A stretch of DNA of 64,000 nt from Melissococcus plutonius ATCC 35311 (GCF_000270185.1 NC_015516.1:1225001-1289000); one strand, 5' to 3'. Numbered from the stretch's first letter, positions 32,989 through 42,832 are shown. Notes: generated from the letters alone by a model not told the origin. Translations and numbers: made by a program.

Positions 32989-33051
32989 ATGTTGGTACGT
33001 TTATCTTTATCATCCAAAAATATGGTGCTTGGCAATCTCCCACATATTTAA
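32989..33051 (+). CDS. Possible 20-residue peptide gene (alternative 33-residue frame at 32982-33083)
   Basis: Downstream of the promoter, AAGGAGGT (32972-32979) precedes two ATGs. The one at 32989, 9 nt away, opens a 20-codon frame giving MLVRLSLSSKNMVLGNLPHI. The one at 32982 is only 2-3 nt away and opens a 33-codon frame whose stop lies in the terminator loop. The ribosome-site distance favours the short one. No family recognised for either; a leader peptide, signalling peptide or small toxin would all fit. No gene follows on this strand for over 3 kb, so attenuation of a downstream gene is unlikely today. Confidence 0.4.
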   Translation: MLVRLSLSSKNMVLGNLPHI

Positions 33052-33058
33052 ATGAAGG

Positions 33059-33105
33059 AAACAAAAGGCAAATGTTTTCATAACATTTGTCTTTTGTTTT
33101 TTTTT
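33059..33105 (+). terminator. Terminator of the mini-transcript
   Basis: 18-bp stem (33059-33076 / 33082-33099) with a single G-T pair, 5-nt loop, then a T-tract of nine. Very strong; the transcript would be about 140 nt. Confidence 0.85.
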
Positions 33106-33619
33106 ATTTTATTTAATAATCGTTTTTTAAGATATAAAAATAAAACATAACTATATAAATAATTTCTTCAATATTAGTTTTAATAACTATCCATTATTGG
33201 TATCCAATTATCTTAAAAAACTAGAATAAAATATTTTTTATAATTTTAAAAATTAATTATAAATAATTTATTTAATTTTAAATGATTGATTTATTCTATT
33301 TTACTAATTATCGATTGATATGTCAGTAGTTATCTTTATTGTAGTATATTCTGTTGAGTTTTAATTCTATCTAAGTAATCAAATTTAGATCATCATCCAT
33401 TATATAAAGATCATCTAATTTATATAATAAACTACTAATTAAAAGTTTACCTGAAACTTAATTATGATTTACTATTGCCTAACAAAATATAACAAACTGC
33501 TTCGCTAAAATTTCTAATTTGAACTTATTTATTCATCCATTTAAAAAAAGAATCAAACTATTTTTGGTAAAAATTACATACATTAACTATATATAATTTT
33601 AAAATTTGAATAAAGAAAA

Positions 33620-33664
33620 ATTAAAAACAACATTCAGTAAACGTTTTACTGAATGTTGTTTTAT
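33620..33664. terminator. Bidirectional terminator after the TIGR01906 gene
   Basis: Perfect 18-bp stem AAAACAACATTCAGTAAA with a CGT loop; T-rich on both outgoing strands. Ends the minus-strand yutD-HAD-membrane protein operon. Confidence 0.85.
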
Positions 33665-33730
33665 TTATGACTATGTTATTAAAATAAAAAATTTTAATTT
33701 TAAATTTGGCCAAATCGTAGAAAAGATAGA

Positions 33731-34390
33731 TTAATCTAAAGTAGATATATTTTTTATAGCTATCTCTTTTTTACCCAAAAAATATCCTAATAAAAATAAA
33801 CCTTCCAACAAAATAAAACATAAAATAAAGCAATGTAGAAAAAATTCAGCTGGTAAAATATTAATAACAGGATCAGTGACTGGATTGAACATCCAGTCAT
33901 TATTATTAAATAAAAATTGATGAAAAAATATAAAAAACTGTTCAAAATTGAACATTACAACAACTATCAAAATAATTGGTCCCAATAAAAGTAACCTGAA
34001 AGGTTGCATAAGTCGCCAAAAACGTTTTTTATGCCAAAAATAATATAAATATAAACTACTTGGAAGCCAAGTTATTCCTAGCACACTATAACAAAATAAA
34101 AATAATCGTTTTACTTCATAAAAGTGTGAAGCGCCATTTTTTGACATAGAAAAATTTGGCAAAAAAAGCTTTTTTACAAAAGGATTGTTTAAATAGACCA
34201 TTAAATGGTCAAAATTTTTTAAAATAGTTGCCCTACTCATCATAACCATTGATGGAATTTTTAGATAGGTCATATCAGCTATATACAAGGGTCGAAAATT
34301 TATAGTAATTGTGATACTTAAAGAAATAATTGTCAAAATAATACATATAATCCCTAGATTTTCTAACCACATTTGTTGTTTTAAACGCAT
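33731..34390 (-). CDS. TIGR01906/DUF1461-family integral membrane protein
   Basis: 219 residues with about four membrane helices (10-32, 96-116, 130-150, 185-208). Its position directly after a HAD-IIA phosphatase and a YutD-like gene is the conserved setting of the TIGR01906 membrane family. Function unknown. ATG immediately follows the TAG of the HAD gene, implying translational coupling. Confidence 0.75.
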   Translation of the reverse strand: MRLKQQMWLENLGIICIILTIISLSITITINFRPLYIADMTYLKIPSMVMMSRATILKNFDHLMVYLNNPFVKKLFLPNFSMSKNGASHFYEVKRLFLFCYSVLGITWLPSSLYLYYFWHKKRFWRLMQPFRLLLLGPIILIVVVMFNFEQFFIFFHQFLFNNNDWMFNPVTDPVINILPAEFFLHCFILCFILLEGLFLLGYFLGKKEIAIKNISTLD

Positions 34391-35176
34391 CTATAAAGTC
34401 CATTCATCTAAAGAATCTACAATATAGGTAGGCAATGTTGGTAATGTTGGTAATGTTGGAATCTCTTCTTTCGATGTAAATCCTGATAATACTAACAGGC
34501 TATCAATCTGATTTTGAATGCCTGATTGAATATCTGTTTCATAATTATCTCCAACCATTAATACTTCTTGTTTGGGTAATTGAAGAATTTCTACAGCTCT
34601 TTCCATAATAACTTTATTCGGTTTTCCAATAAAAACGGGTTGGACATCTGTAGCCATTTCGACTAAAGCAGCAAATACACCTGCTCCAGGTAGTAAACCA
34701 CGTTCAGTTGGAATATTTCTATCTGGATTCGTTCCAATAAATAGAGCACCTTGTCGTACAGCTAATACTGCCGTTGCCAATTTTTCATAAGTCACCTGTG
34801 TATCTAAACCAACAATAACATAATCTGGTTGTTTTTCTTCCCATTCAAAACCAGCTTGTAAAATCAGATCGATTAAGCCAGATTCACCAATGACATATAC
34901 CTTTTTTCCACGATTATCTCTTTTCATATAATCAACGGTCGCTAAACTAGCCGTATAAATCGTTGAGGCTGGTACATGAATATCAAATTCTTGCTCTAAA
35001 CGAGTAGAAACAGCTTCTGGAGTTTTTGTTGTATTATTTGTGATAAAAAGAAAGGGTAATCCTTTTTCTTGTAATCGTTCAACAAATCTCTTGCCAGCTG
35101 GTATTGGTTGTTTACCTAGATAAATAGTTCCATCCAGATCAATTAAGTATCCTTGATAGTTTTTTGACACTTTCAT
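34391..35176 (-). CDS. HAD-superfamily IIA sugar-phosphatase-like protein (TIGR01457, NagD-like)
   Basis: 261 residues. Nucleophile motif DLDGTIYLG near residue 13, [20 protein letters not shown] with the conserved Lys, and [10 protein letters not shown] carrying the metal-binding Asp. The IIA cap domain lies between. Phosphatase of unknown physiological substrate. Near the C-terminus a 9-nt unit occurs three times (34432-34459), encoding a TLP-TLP-TLP run just before the final conserved segment. Start overlaps the yutD stop by 1 nt. Confidence 0.88.
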   Translation of the reverse strand: MKVSKNYQGYLIDLDGTIYLGKQPIPAGKRFVERLQEKGLPFLFITNNTTKTPEAVSTRLEQEFDIHVPASTIYTASLATVDYMKRDNRGKKVYVIGESGLIDLILQAGFEWEEKQPDYVIVGLDTQVTYEKLATAVLAVRQGALFIGTNPDRNIPTERGLLPGAGVFAALVEMATDVQPVFIGKPNKVIMERAVEILQLPKQEVLMVGDNYETDIQSGIQNQIDSLLVLSGFTSKEEIPTLPTLPTLPTYIVDSLDEWTL

Positions 35177-35790
35177 TACTCCTCACGTTGACGAATCGTA
35201 AACGTTCGTGCTTCTTTTTCATCAGACTTTTGTTTATTCATTGTTTTTTTACTTGCTTCTTTTTGTTCATTTCTTGCTTTTAGTACCGGTTTTCTATTTT
35301 TAGTTAAATTTTCTTGTTTTTCACTATATACTTTTTTAGGTCTTCGTTTTCTTTTTTTACGTGTTGGCTGTTTTTCTTTTCTCTCACCCACCTGCTCAAG
35401 AACAAAGTAAGCACAACCAAAATTGCAATATTCATATAAATAATCTTCTAAAGCATTGATGCGTTGATCTGGATTTGATCTATTATTGGTTGACTTAAAG
35501 AAGCCACGTAATCGTAATTGTTCATGCCCCCAATCGCCAACAATAAAATCATAGCGAGAAAGAATGGCACTATATCTTTCACCAAATTTTTCAATGTCAA
35601 ATGCTTCTTTATATTCTTTCACTAATTGGTATTGATCTTCACCAACAAAGATTGTTTCACCATTTGAATAAACACTAGGTTCTTTTCTTTTTTCAATTGA
35701 TTTTTCGGTTATTGTTTTAACCGTTGTTGTCTTTTCTATGATGGTTGTTTTTTTCTCCTGTTTAGTAGCTATTTCTTTTTCAGACGACAT
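35176..35790 (-). CDS. YutD-like protein (DUF1027)
   Basis: 204 residues. The conserved YutD core spans about residues 45-130 ([16 protein letters not shown], the [15 protein letters not shown] stretch, and [17 protein letters not shown]). An N-terminal Glu/Lys/Thr-rich segment and a very basic C-terminal tail (KKRKRRPKK) flank it and look disordered. Function unknown. First gene of a three-gene operon; ATG after AGGTGGTG. Confidence 0.85.
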   Translation of the reverse strand: MSSEKEIATKQEKKTTIIEKTTTVKTITEKSIEKRKEPSVYSNGETIFVGEDQYQLVKEYKEAFDIEKFGERYSAILSRYDFIVGDWGHEQLRLRGFFKSTNNRSNPDQRINALEDYLYEYCNFGCAYFVLEQVGERKEKQPTRKKRKRRPKKVYSEKQENLTKNRKPVLKARNEQKEASKKTMNKQKSDEKEARTFTIRQREE

Positions 35791-36614
35791 ATATTCACCA
35801 CCTACTTACCTTATTATATCTTGTTTTGATTCAATTGGATAGTACTACCTTAAAAAGTCTATAAGTATATTTTCAATAAATCTTGCAAGAAATTTTTATC
35901 TATTCAGCCAATTTTAGCATTGAAAAAAATAAAAAACATTATAAATAATTAATTGTTACAAAGATATTTTTGGATTTCAACTAAATGGGTTGTTTTAATG
36001 CCATCTCGTGTTTCTTTTTTGTCATAAGATAAGCTATAATAAAGCTTATCAAAAATTTTTCGTATAGTCCCATTTTACTGACTAAAAATTTTGTAAATAA
36101 TTTCATTTTACCAACTAAATCAAGTAAGGAATATCTATTAATGTTATAGTATTCCACTACACCAAGAGAAATGATTAACTGTAGTGATCCTCATTATAAT
36201 ATTAGCTGATAAATCAGTTAATAATAAAGCATTATTTAATATTCTGGCTTGTACTTTTTAGCTATTGTTATTTTAAAGAATAAATCAACCCATAGATCTT
36301 TTATGATAGGTAAACTTGATGAAACCTAGCTATTCCCATCTTTTTAATCATTTATTCTATCAAAAAAATTTTATAAGATTAGATCACCATTCTATCTATT
36401 AATAATTTATAGTTTATGAATTAGAATAATTTTTTATAGATGCTTTAATTTTTTTTGTTTTGTCACTTGATATGGCGACAAATTTTGCGTTATCCTTAAG
36501 TTAGGAATATAAATTATCTATGTGCAAAAATATTATCTTTTCTATTTTTATTTCCTTACTTATTATAATAAAAGTAAGAATTATAATAAAGAAAATTTAT
36601 CCAAGGAGAAAATC
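35791..36614. other. Long divergent intergenic region
   Basis: About 820 nt without a supported gene. It contains an 8-bp hairpin GATAAGCT/AGCTTATC at 36028-36050 without a T-run and otherwise simple AT-rich sequence. An open frame upstream of ogt from 36522 lacks a ribosome site and is not counted. Confidence 0.5.
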
Positions 36615-37082
36615 ATGAAAATATTTACACCAATTGGTCCTATCTGGTTAAATGCAAATAATGAGGGATTAACCCAACTTTCATTTAATCCAATTTTACA
36701 TACAATTGATAACCGATTTACCAGACAAGCTGCCGATGAACTCACCGAGTATTTTCTAGGTAAACGGAAACTTTTTACTGTTTCCCTCTCTATAACAATA
36801 GGTACCCCCTTTCAACAATTGATTTGGCAAACATTAAAAGAAATTCCCTATCACAAAACTATGACTTATTCAGAAATTGCTGAAAAGATAGGAAACCCAA
36901 AAGCCATTCGAGCAATTGGACAAGCAAATAGTAAGAACCCCCTGCCTATTATTATTCCCTGTCATCGAGTAATCGGGAAGAATGGAAAATTAACTGGTTA
37001 TCTAGGTACTGCTGACAAAGATGGATTGCAACTAAAACAACAATTATTGAAAATTGAAGGAATATCAGTACCTGATTATTAA
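36615..37082 (+). CDS. ogt: Methylated-DNA-protein-cysteine methyltransferase
   Basis: 155 residues from the ATG at 36615, 6 nt after AAGGAG. Suicide repair protein that takes alkyl groups from O6-alkylguanine onto its own cysteine. Active site IIPCHRVIG and the upstream GNPKAIRAIGQAN helix-turn-helix region are intact, as is the C-terminal GYLGTADKDGLQLKQQLL. Monocistronic with its own terminator. Confidence 0.95.
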   Translation: MKIFTPIGPIWLNANNEGLTQLSFNPILHTIDNRFTRQAADELTEYFLGKRKLFTVSLSITIGTPFQQLIWQTLKEIPYHKTMTYSEIAEKIGNPKAIRAIGQANSKNPLPIIIPCHRVIGKNGKLTGYLGTADKDGLQLKQQLLKIEGISVPDY

Positions 37083-37100
37083 TACTTTTCTTTACAAAAC

Positions 37101-37178
37101 AAATAATGAGAATAAAATCGAATAAGGGAAATAGTAGTATTTTCCTAATTTTTGAATTTTATTCTCATTATTTTATTT
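37101..37178 (+). terminator. ogt terminator
   Basis: Long hairpin, 18-bp outer stem (37101-37118 / 37156-37173, AAATAATGAGAATAAAAT) with a partly paired internal segment, followed by T-rich sequence. Confidence 0.75.
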
Positions 37179-37252
37179 TTTTCTAAATATATGGACTAGT
37201 TTATCAAAATAAGCAAATTTGATCGCTTTTTTGGTAATTTACTGAAACTTTC

Positions 37253-37503
37253 TTACTTTCCTATTGATTTGATCGAGTCAATTAATGAATAAATGTCTAA
37301 ATTATCATCTCTCATTTTCCCAATGATATACCCAATTGCAGCAAATAGAATGAGAATAAATGATTTCCAAAAACCAATGGACAGCAAAACTAACGATAGC
37401 AAAAAGAACAAAAGCGACCACATCATTCGAAAACGATAAGGCTGTACATCTTTTTTTATTTTTCACCACGTTCTTCAATTTTTTTCTTTCTTTTTTCATC
37501 CAT
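37253..37503 (-). pseudogene. DUF2273 small membrane protein, frameshifted
   Basis: The AmaP/Asp23-operon DUF2273 protein. ATG at 37503 after AGGAGG gives MDEKRKKKIEERGEK then TAA. One frame over, the sequence continues as a typical DUF2273 protein (KDVQPYRFRMMWSLL.., two helices, GKMRDDNLDIYSLIDSI) to 37253. Restoring one A to the A5 run (plus-strand T5, 37459-37463) fuses both into 83-84 residues. The only open shift window is between a TGA and the TAA, so the position is well fixed. Follows amaP by 11 nt. Confidence 0.8.
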
Positions 37504-37514
37504 CTTTTTACCTC

Positions 37515-38072
37515 CTAAATAACTCTTGATTCCTTTTTATTCATGGCTGGTTGCATTTCTTTTTCTTTCAAGTGAACATTTACGCGAATAGCAGTAGTTT
37601 CTAGTGCATTTAGTAATGTTTGCTCAATTTTTTGTCGAATTTCTTCCACCATATCTGTATAATTTTCTTTATTGTGAACGAATAAATATACATAAACATC
37701 TAAACTCTTTTTCCCTTTAATTTTTACACGTAACTTGGTCTTTTCTGGTCCAATAATTGAACTGTAAGATTCCCGGATAATTTTTTCAATTGTTTTTTTG
37801 GGAATTTCAATTGTACCTGTTTTTCTTTTAAAAACTAATTGACTTTTTTGCCTTGGTAAGGCAATTAATGTTAATAATAAAATAAATAAAAATGCTCCCA
37901 AAAATAAAAGAATTCCCTTAAAAATGATAGATATAAAAGAATATCGTATTGCCCAATCATTTACCGTCTCGCTTAACCAAGGTATCTTAATCAATTGACT
38001 TAATAACCCGATTGTTACACATAGTGCGACGAATAAGATCAAGGATATTACAGTCTTTATTACTTTCCTCAT
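37515..38072 (-). CDS. amaP: Alkaline-shock membrane anchor protein AmaP
   Basis: 185 residues. Two N-terminal membrane helices (about 5-27 and 48-74) then a cytoplasmic domain with the AmaP pattern GTIEIPKKTIEKIIRES and VKIKGKKSLDVYVYLFV. In staphylococci and enterococci AmaP tethers Asp23/Gls-type proteins to the membrane. The expected neighbour DUF2273 follows but is frameshifted, and no asp23/gls gene is within reach. Start at 38072: the ATG at 38078 is directly on the ribosome site GGAGG. Confidence 0.85.
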   Translation of the reverse strand: MRKVIKTVISLILFVALCVTIGLLSQLIKIPWLSETVNDWAIRYSFISIIFKGILLFLGAFLFILLLTLIALPRQKSQLVFKRKTGTIEIPKKTIEKIIRESYSSIIGPEKTKLRVKIKGKKSLDVYVYLFVHNKENYTDMVEEIRQKIEQTLLNALETTAIRVNVHLKEKEMQPAMNKKESRVI

Positions 38073-38368
38073 AAGCATCCTCCTTATTTTAATCCTAAAT
38101 AAATTGTAACTGTAGAAAAAAAATATTACAAAAGATATGAATGACTATTTCAAAAGATACAACCAATGATCCAATTATTAATTAATAAGTCATTATAGTA
38201 AGATTATCTTTCAACCTTTTAATTGGTTTAATTTATAACATAAAAATTGATTAAGTCATTTAATATTATAGATATATTGGTTATGCAATATTCATTTATA
38301 TATAATTATTTAAAAACTACTTTTATTGAGAATGATCAATCCTTTTAATAAAAACTATACAGATAGCA
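38073..38368. other. Intergenic spacer between AI-2E permease and amaP
   Basis: No gene or clear hairpin. Should hold the amaP promoter, possibly SigB-like; I could not single one out. Confidence 0.4.
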
Positions 38369-39547
38369 TTATTGTTTATCTAAATAATTCTTTTTAGAAA
38401 AATCGGTTTTTTCATACGGAGCAATTTCACCATAATAATTGTTATAACGTTGTTTAAATTTTTTAAATAAATAAGTAATACAAATTTTAATGAGGACATA
38501 CATGGGAATTCCAAACAATAATCCGAATATACCCAACAAATCACCCATAACCAATAGAATGACTATAATTGTTAGCGGATGAACAACTAGGTTCTTCCCC
38601 ATGACCTGGGGAGAAATAAAGTGACCATTTAAAGATTGAACAATCATCCAAACAACGCATAGTCTAATAAATAGATTCAAAGAACTTATAATGGCAATAA
38701 TGGCAGAAGGGATAAAAGCAACAATTGGTCCTACATAAGGTATAATTGCCAAAAAACCAGTGATCATTGACAATGTTCCTGTATAAGGCATTTGTATTAA
38801 TAAAAAACCTAGGAAGGTTAAAAAACCAACAGTAATAGAAACAATAACCTGTCCTTTTAAATAAGCACCGACCTGATTATTAATGGTTTTTCCAATCTCT
38901 CTACTATCTTCCCTAAAACGGGGTGGAATAATAGCTAATAATGATTCGAAAAATTTGTGATCATCTTTTAATAAAAAAAAGGCAATAAACGGTGCTGTAA
39001 TCATCGTTAAAGCCACTGTTGTTAAGGTAGAAAAAACAACCGAAACACCGGCAAGAGCTTGTGTATAATAACTACCTAAACGATCAAAAAATGCATTGGT
39101 AAATGTTTGAATTCTTGTTGAAGCAAGTCTGATTGGTTCTTCAACCGGTGAATTTTTAAAAAATTGGATAGTTGAATGTGTAAAATTATCTACATATTTA
39201 GGAAAATGGGAAGATAAACTTTTTACTTGTTCTTCTAAGATAGGTACCAGTGCAATAATTCCTAAGCTGATTAGACCAATACTAATAATAAAAATCCCTG
39301 AAACGCTATATGTTCGCTTGATACCATGATGCTCTAGATAATTTACTAATGGATTAAATAAATAATACAATATAAGTGCAAAAATAACCGGATTAATCAT
39401 TATCTTAAAAATAATTTGTAAGGGGTGAAAAATAAAAGAAATTTGCTGAAAAATAGAAATTGTACTACCGATTAATAAGAATACAACCAATGTAAAGATT
39501 AATCCCTTACCACCTAGGAATTGAATCCATTTTGTTTCTTTTTTCAT
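38369..39547 (-). CDS. AI-2E family permease (YtvI/PerM-type)
   Basis: 392 residues with about eight membrane helices in the pattern of PF01594: paired N-terminal helices, a long soluble segment (about 100-150), and the conserved late GPIVAFIPSAIIA and FISPQVMGKNLVVHPL. The AI-2 export role attached to this family is not general; many members are Na+/H+ antiporters. ATG after GAGGAG. Monocistronic. Confidence 0.85.
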   Translation of the reverse strand: MKKETKWIQFLGGKGLIFTLVVFLLIGSTISIFQQISFIFHPLQIIFKIMINPVIFALILYYLFNPLVNYLEHHGIKRTYSVSGIFIISIGLISLGIIALVPILEEQVKSLSSHFPKYVDNFTHSTIQFFKNSPVEEPIRLASTRIQTFTNAFFDRLGSYYTQALAGVSVVFSTLTTVALTMITAPFIAFFLLKDDHKFFESLLAIIPPRFREDSREIGKTINNQVGAYLKGQVIVSITVGFLTFLGFLLIQMPYTGTLSMITGFLAIIPYVGPIVAFIPSAIIAIISSLNLFIRLCVVWMIVQSLNGHFISPQVMGKNLVVHPLTIIVILLVMGDLLGIFGLLFGIPMYVLIKICITYLFKKFKQRYNNYYGEIAPYEKTDFSKKNYLDKQ

Positions 39548-39676
39548 TTATCCATCTCCTCTCTTTTATTTTAACGGAGAGAAATAAAGTTGTAAAAAAT
39601 ATACACTTTTAATCATTTTTTAAAAAATTATCTTGTTTTTCAAAGAACATGCGATCAGTTTTTATTCCTATAAAAC

Positions 39677-39735
39677 AAAAAAAGAGACAATTAAGTTAGA
39701 AATTGATTAAACTCTCGTTTCTAACTCGGTTGTCT
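39677..39735 (-). terminator. rnjB terminator
   Basis: Minus-strand hairpin with GTTAGAAA/TTTCTAAC and GACAA/TTGTC pairs, followed by a run of seven T, 15 nt after the RNase J stop. Confidence 0.8.
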
Positions 39736-39750
39736 TATTTTTTATTTTGG

Positions 39751-41436
39751 TTAAACGTTTTTTGTATACCTTTTTTGATTAATTTCCATAATTACCGGTA
39801 AAATTACTGGTCGACGTTTGGTTTGTTCAAATAAATAATGACTAAGGTTTTCACGAATATCTTGTTTTAATTTACTCCATTCAAAATCATCATTAGCCAA
39901 ATGTTTTTCAACAATTTCAGTAATCATATTACTACTTTCTTTCATTAAATCCTTACTCGCCTTTACATAAACAAATCCTCTAGAGGTAATCTTTGCTGGT
40001 GAAACAATTCGCTTCTCTTTTCGGTTGATAGTAATAACAGCAACAAAGATACCATCTTCTGAAAGAATTCGACGATCTCTTAAAACAATATTTCCTATAT
40101 CACCAACACCAAGACCATCAATCATAATATTCTCAGCAGGTACACTTCCTGCCACGTTCATCTGATTATTCTTATATTCTAAAACATCCCCACGGCCAGT
40201 AATAAAAATATTTTTATACGGAATAGCCAATTCATACGCCAAATCAGCATGTGCCGCCAGCTGACGATACTCTCCTTGAATTGGAATAAAATATTTAGGT
40301 TTCATAAAATTCAACATTAATTGTAATCCATCTGGATTAGCATGGCCGGAAACACATAGATCACTAGAAATTAATTTAACAATGCCACCTGCCCGATAGA
40401 CGATATTCTCAGTTTTTGCTACTGTCGTTTCCATGGCTGTTGATGGAGTCGTTGTAATATAGACAAGATCACCTTCTTGAATATGAATGTCTTCTTGTGG
40501 ATTGTCTGCCATTTTTTGTAGGGCTTCAAGCGGTTCACCCATCCGTCCCGTTTCTAAAATCAATAATTGCTCAGGTTGATATTTTTCCATTTCTTTAATA
40601 GAAATAATTAAATCTTCACTTGGTAGTTGTAATTTTTCTGCCTGAATGGCTAGATGAATCACTTTTGTAAAGTCTTGTCCTCTAAGAACAATTTTGCGCT
40701 TTGATTGATGAGCAGCATTTAGTATTTGCTGTACACGCTGAAGGTTATTAGCTACACAGGCAACAATAATTCGTCCATCCCAATAACGAATCGTATCAAA
40801 GACTTCATCTGCAATCTGACGTTCTGAAGCAATTTGCTCTGGATTTTCAGCATTTGAAGAATCACTCAATAAAGCTAAGACATTTTCCTTACCAATTTCA
40901 GCCAAACGTCCAAAATCTGTCTGATACATTGGAATAGCACTGGGATCAAATTTGAAATCACCTGTATAAACAATCGATCCTTCAGATGTTTTTAAACTTA
41001 TTCCAACAGAATCAGGAATTGTATGGGTCGTTCGAAAGAAACTAACCGTCGTATTTGCAAAATCAATTTCGGTATGTTCATCAATAATATGAAAATCATC
41101 AAAATTTTCTCTTCCTGAATGACCATGTATGTTTAATTTTGCTAATTCAATCGTTAACTTTGTGCCAAATACCGGTATTTTTAATTTAGACAATAAATAA
41201 GGCAATGCACCAATGGCATCAGCATGTCCATGTGTTAAAAATACACCAGCAATTCTATCACGATTTTCTTCTAGATAAGTAAAATCAGGAATAACAATAT
41301 CAATACCTAAAAGATCGTTTTCAGGGTATTTTAACCCACAATCTAAAACAAAAATTTCCTCTCCTACTTCTGTAATATACATATTTTTTCCATTTTCGCG
41401 TACGCCACCTAATGGAATAATTTTAATTGTATCCAC
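39751..41436 (-). CDS. rnjB: Ribonuclease J2
   Basis: 561 residues. Metallo-beta-lactamase/beta-CASP fold with C-terminal domain. The metal motif reads THGHADAIG (about 69-77) rather than the HGHEDHIGG of RNase J1, which marks the weakly active J2 partner in Firmicutes. Other landmarks are YTGDFKFDPSA, SDSSNAENPE, and SGHANPDGL. It works with RNase J1 in 5'-end-dependent mRNA decay and rRNA processing. Start: GTG at 41436, 6 nt after GAGGTGG; a TTG one codon earlier is closer to the ribosome site. Confidence 0.9.
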   Translation of the reverse strand: MDTIKIIPLGGVRENGKNMYITEVGEEIFVLDCGLKYPENDLLGIDIVIPDFTYLEENRDRIAGVFLTHGHADAIGALPYLLSKLKIPVFGTKLTIELAKLNIHGHSGRENFDDFHIIDEHTEIDFANTTVSFFRTTHTIPDSVGISLKTSEGSIVYTGDFKFDPSAIPMYQTDFGRLAEIGKENVLALLSDSSNAENPEQIASERQIADEVFDTIRYWDGRIIVACVANNLQRVQQILNAAHQSKRKIVLRGQDFTKVIHLAIQAEKLQLPSEDLIISIKEMEKYQPEQLLILETGRMGEPLEALQKMADNPQEDIHIQEGDLVYITTTPSTAMETTVAKTENIVYRAGGIVKLISSDLCVSGHANPDGLQLMLNFMKPKYFIPIQGEYRQLAAHADLAYELAIPYKNIFITGRGDVLEYKNNQMNVAGSVPAENIMIDGLGVGDIGNIVLRDRRILSEDGIFVAVITINRKEKRIVSPAKITSRGFVYVKASKDLMKESSNMITEIVEKHLANDDFEWSKLKQDIRENLSHYLFEQTKRRPVILPVIMEINQKRYTKNV

Positions 41437-41439
41437 CAA

Positions 41440-42203
41440 ATTCCACCTCTTTATATGTTTTTTATAGTAAGCCTTACTAATGTTCTAACTTTTTTATTCA
41501 TTAAATTTATCTAATAAATGATCAACTTTTTATTAATGATCAATTTATCTATCTATAAGTCATTAAACGAACGATTAAGAAACAGATACAATCATAATGA
41601 TTTCCTCTCCGTCTTATATGATCGATTTAAAGTCATTTATTTATTCAAAGAAATATTATGATAGATAGTCTTCTATCTATTTAATGGTTATACAATAGAG
41701 TAATCATACTAAAAAATAAATCAAAACAACTCACAATAAAATGAATGATACGTCCACAGATCATTTTACTCTCAGTTGACTAGTGAATTATTCCATCAAT
41801 GAAATTCTCTATTTCACAGGAAATATTAATCATTATGCTCGGCCATCACTTTTTTGTCACATAAGTTATTCTAAATCTATGTTTTAAAAAAGGATCTATC
41901 AATTCTTCTACTGTAAAAGTTTTACACTTAAATGTCAACTTTTATATAAATATCATGAAAAATAATCACAAATTCAAGTTATTTTTCAGAAAAAATCAGT
42001 TAATTTGTCACTTGAATTGGATGTTTGCTTATCTTTTTATTTTTTCATGCTACATACAGACTTTATTCTATCATATTTCTTCTCTTTATTCATAGAAGAT
42101 AAAATCATTTAAATGATTAACATCATAAAAATAAGATATTGACATTTAAATTACTTTTCCCTATAGTTAATTCGTATGAGTATTGATTAAGGGAGCGAAG
42201 AAA
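41440..42203. other. Intergenic region before luxS
   Basis: About 740 nt without a gene. It includes a TGTAAAA/TTTTACA palindrome near 41910 and the luxS promoter; otherwise AT-rich spacer. No riboswitch fold was recognised. Confidence 0.5.
42139..42167 (+). promoter_or_regulatory. luxS promoter
   Basis: Consensus TTGACA, 17 nt, TATAGT, ending 36 nt before the luxS ATG. Confidence 0.75.
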
Positions 42204-42662
42204 ATGGCAAAAGTAGAGAGTTTTGAATTAGACCACACAAAAGTTCAAGCACCTTATGTTCGTCTAGCAGGAACAGAACAAAATAATGATATTTGGATGG
42301 AAAAGTATGACCTACGCTTCTTACAACCAAATCAAGATGCTATGTCTACAGCAGCTATGCATACGATAGAACATTTATTAGCTGTTAATCTACGTGATGA
42401 ATTAAATGATATCATCGATCTATCGCCAATGGGATGCCGAACAGGTTTTTATTTAATTTTATGGAACCAACATTCAGCTAGAGAAGTGCGTGATGCATTA
42501 GTCAAAACATTAAACAAGATATTAGAAATGGAAACTGTTCCTGCAACTACTGCAAAAGAATGTGGAAATTATAAAGATCATTCATTATTTGGTGCAAAAG
42601 AATATGTAAAAATGGTTTTAGCAGATGGTTTTAGCTTAGATCCATTTGAAAGAGTTCTTTAA
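42204..42662 (+). CDS. luxS: S-ribosylhomocysteine lyase (AI-2 synthesis)
   Basis: 152 residues from the ATG at 42204, 8 nt after AAGGGAG; an in-frame TTG at 42183 would swallow that site. Cleaves S-ribosylhomocysteine to homocysteine and DPD, the AI-2 precursor. Metal ligands His53 and His57 (HTIEHLL) and Cys120, catalytic Cys78 in SPMGCRTG. Monocistronic between its own promoter and terminator. Confidence 0.97.
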   Translation: MAKVESFELDHTKVQAPYVRLAGTEQNNDIWMEKYDLRFLQPNQDAMSTAAMHTIEHLLAVNLRDELNDIIDLSPMGCRTGFYLILWNQHSAREVRDALVKTLNKILEMETVPATTAKECGNYKDHSLFGAKEYVKMVLADGFSLDPFERVL

Positions 42663-42683
42663 TCTTTTATTCTATAAAAATTA

Positions 42684-42731
42684 AATTAGGCTGCTTTCTA
42701 AAAGATTCCTTTTAAGAAAGTAGTCTTTTTT
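42684..42731 (+). terminator. luxS terminator
   Basis: Hairpin AGGCTGCTTTCT / AGAAAGTAGTCT (with G-T pairs) extended by AAAAG/CTTTT, ending in six T. Confidence 0.8.
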
Positions 42732-42770
42732 GATCTATAAAAATTCCTTTGTTTCTTTTGGTTACTTATA

Positions 42771-42800
42771 TTGGTCTGTTTAATTTAGACGCGTTATACT
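42771..42800 (+). promoter_or_regulatory. Candidate promoter of pyruvate oxidase
   Basis: TTGGTC, 18 nt, TATACT, 33 nt before the start codon. Moderate match. Confidence 0.45.
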
Positions 42801-42832
42801 TTTTATATAAAAGTATCAAGGGAGGCGCCTTT

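Larger units (their letters stand above)
32776..33730. other. AT-rich spacer with a tiny transcription unit
   Basis: Apart from the mini-unit at 32931-33105 and the terminator at 33620-33664, I see no gene on either strand; the 33110-33600 stretch is extremely AT-rich. Confidence 0.55.

Noticed and set aside
36028-36050. GATAAGCT hairpin in the long gap before ogt
   Set aside because: Short stem, no T-run on either strand in the right place; probably chance in AT-rich sequence.
36522-36614. N-terminal extension of Ogt
   Set aside because: A strong ribosome site lies directly before the internal ATG at 36615, and the extension is Tyr/Phe/Lys-rich unlike the family.
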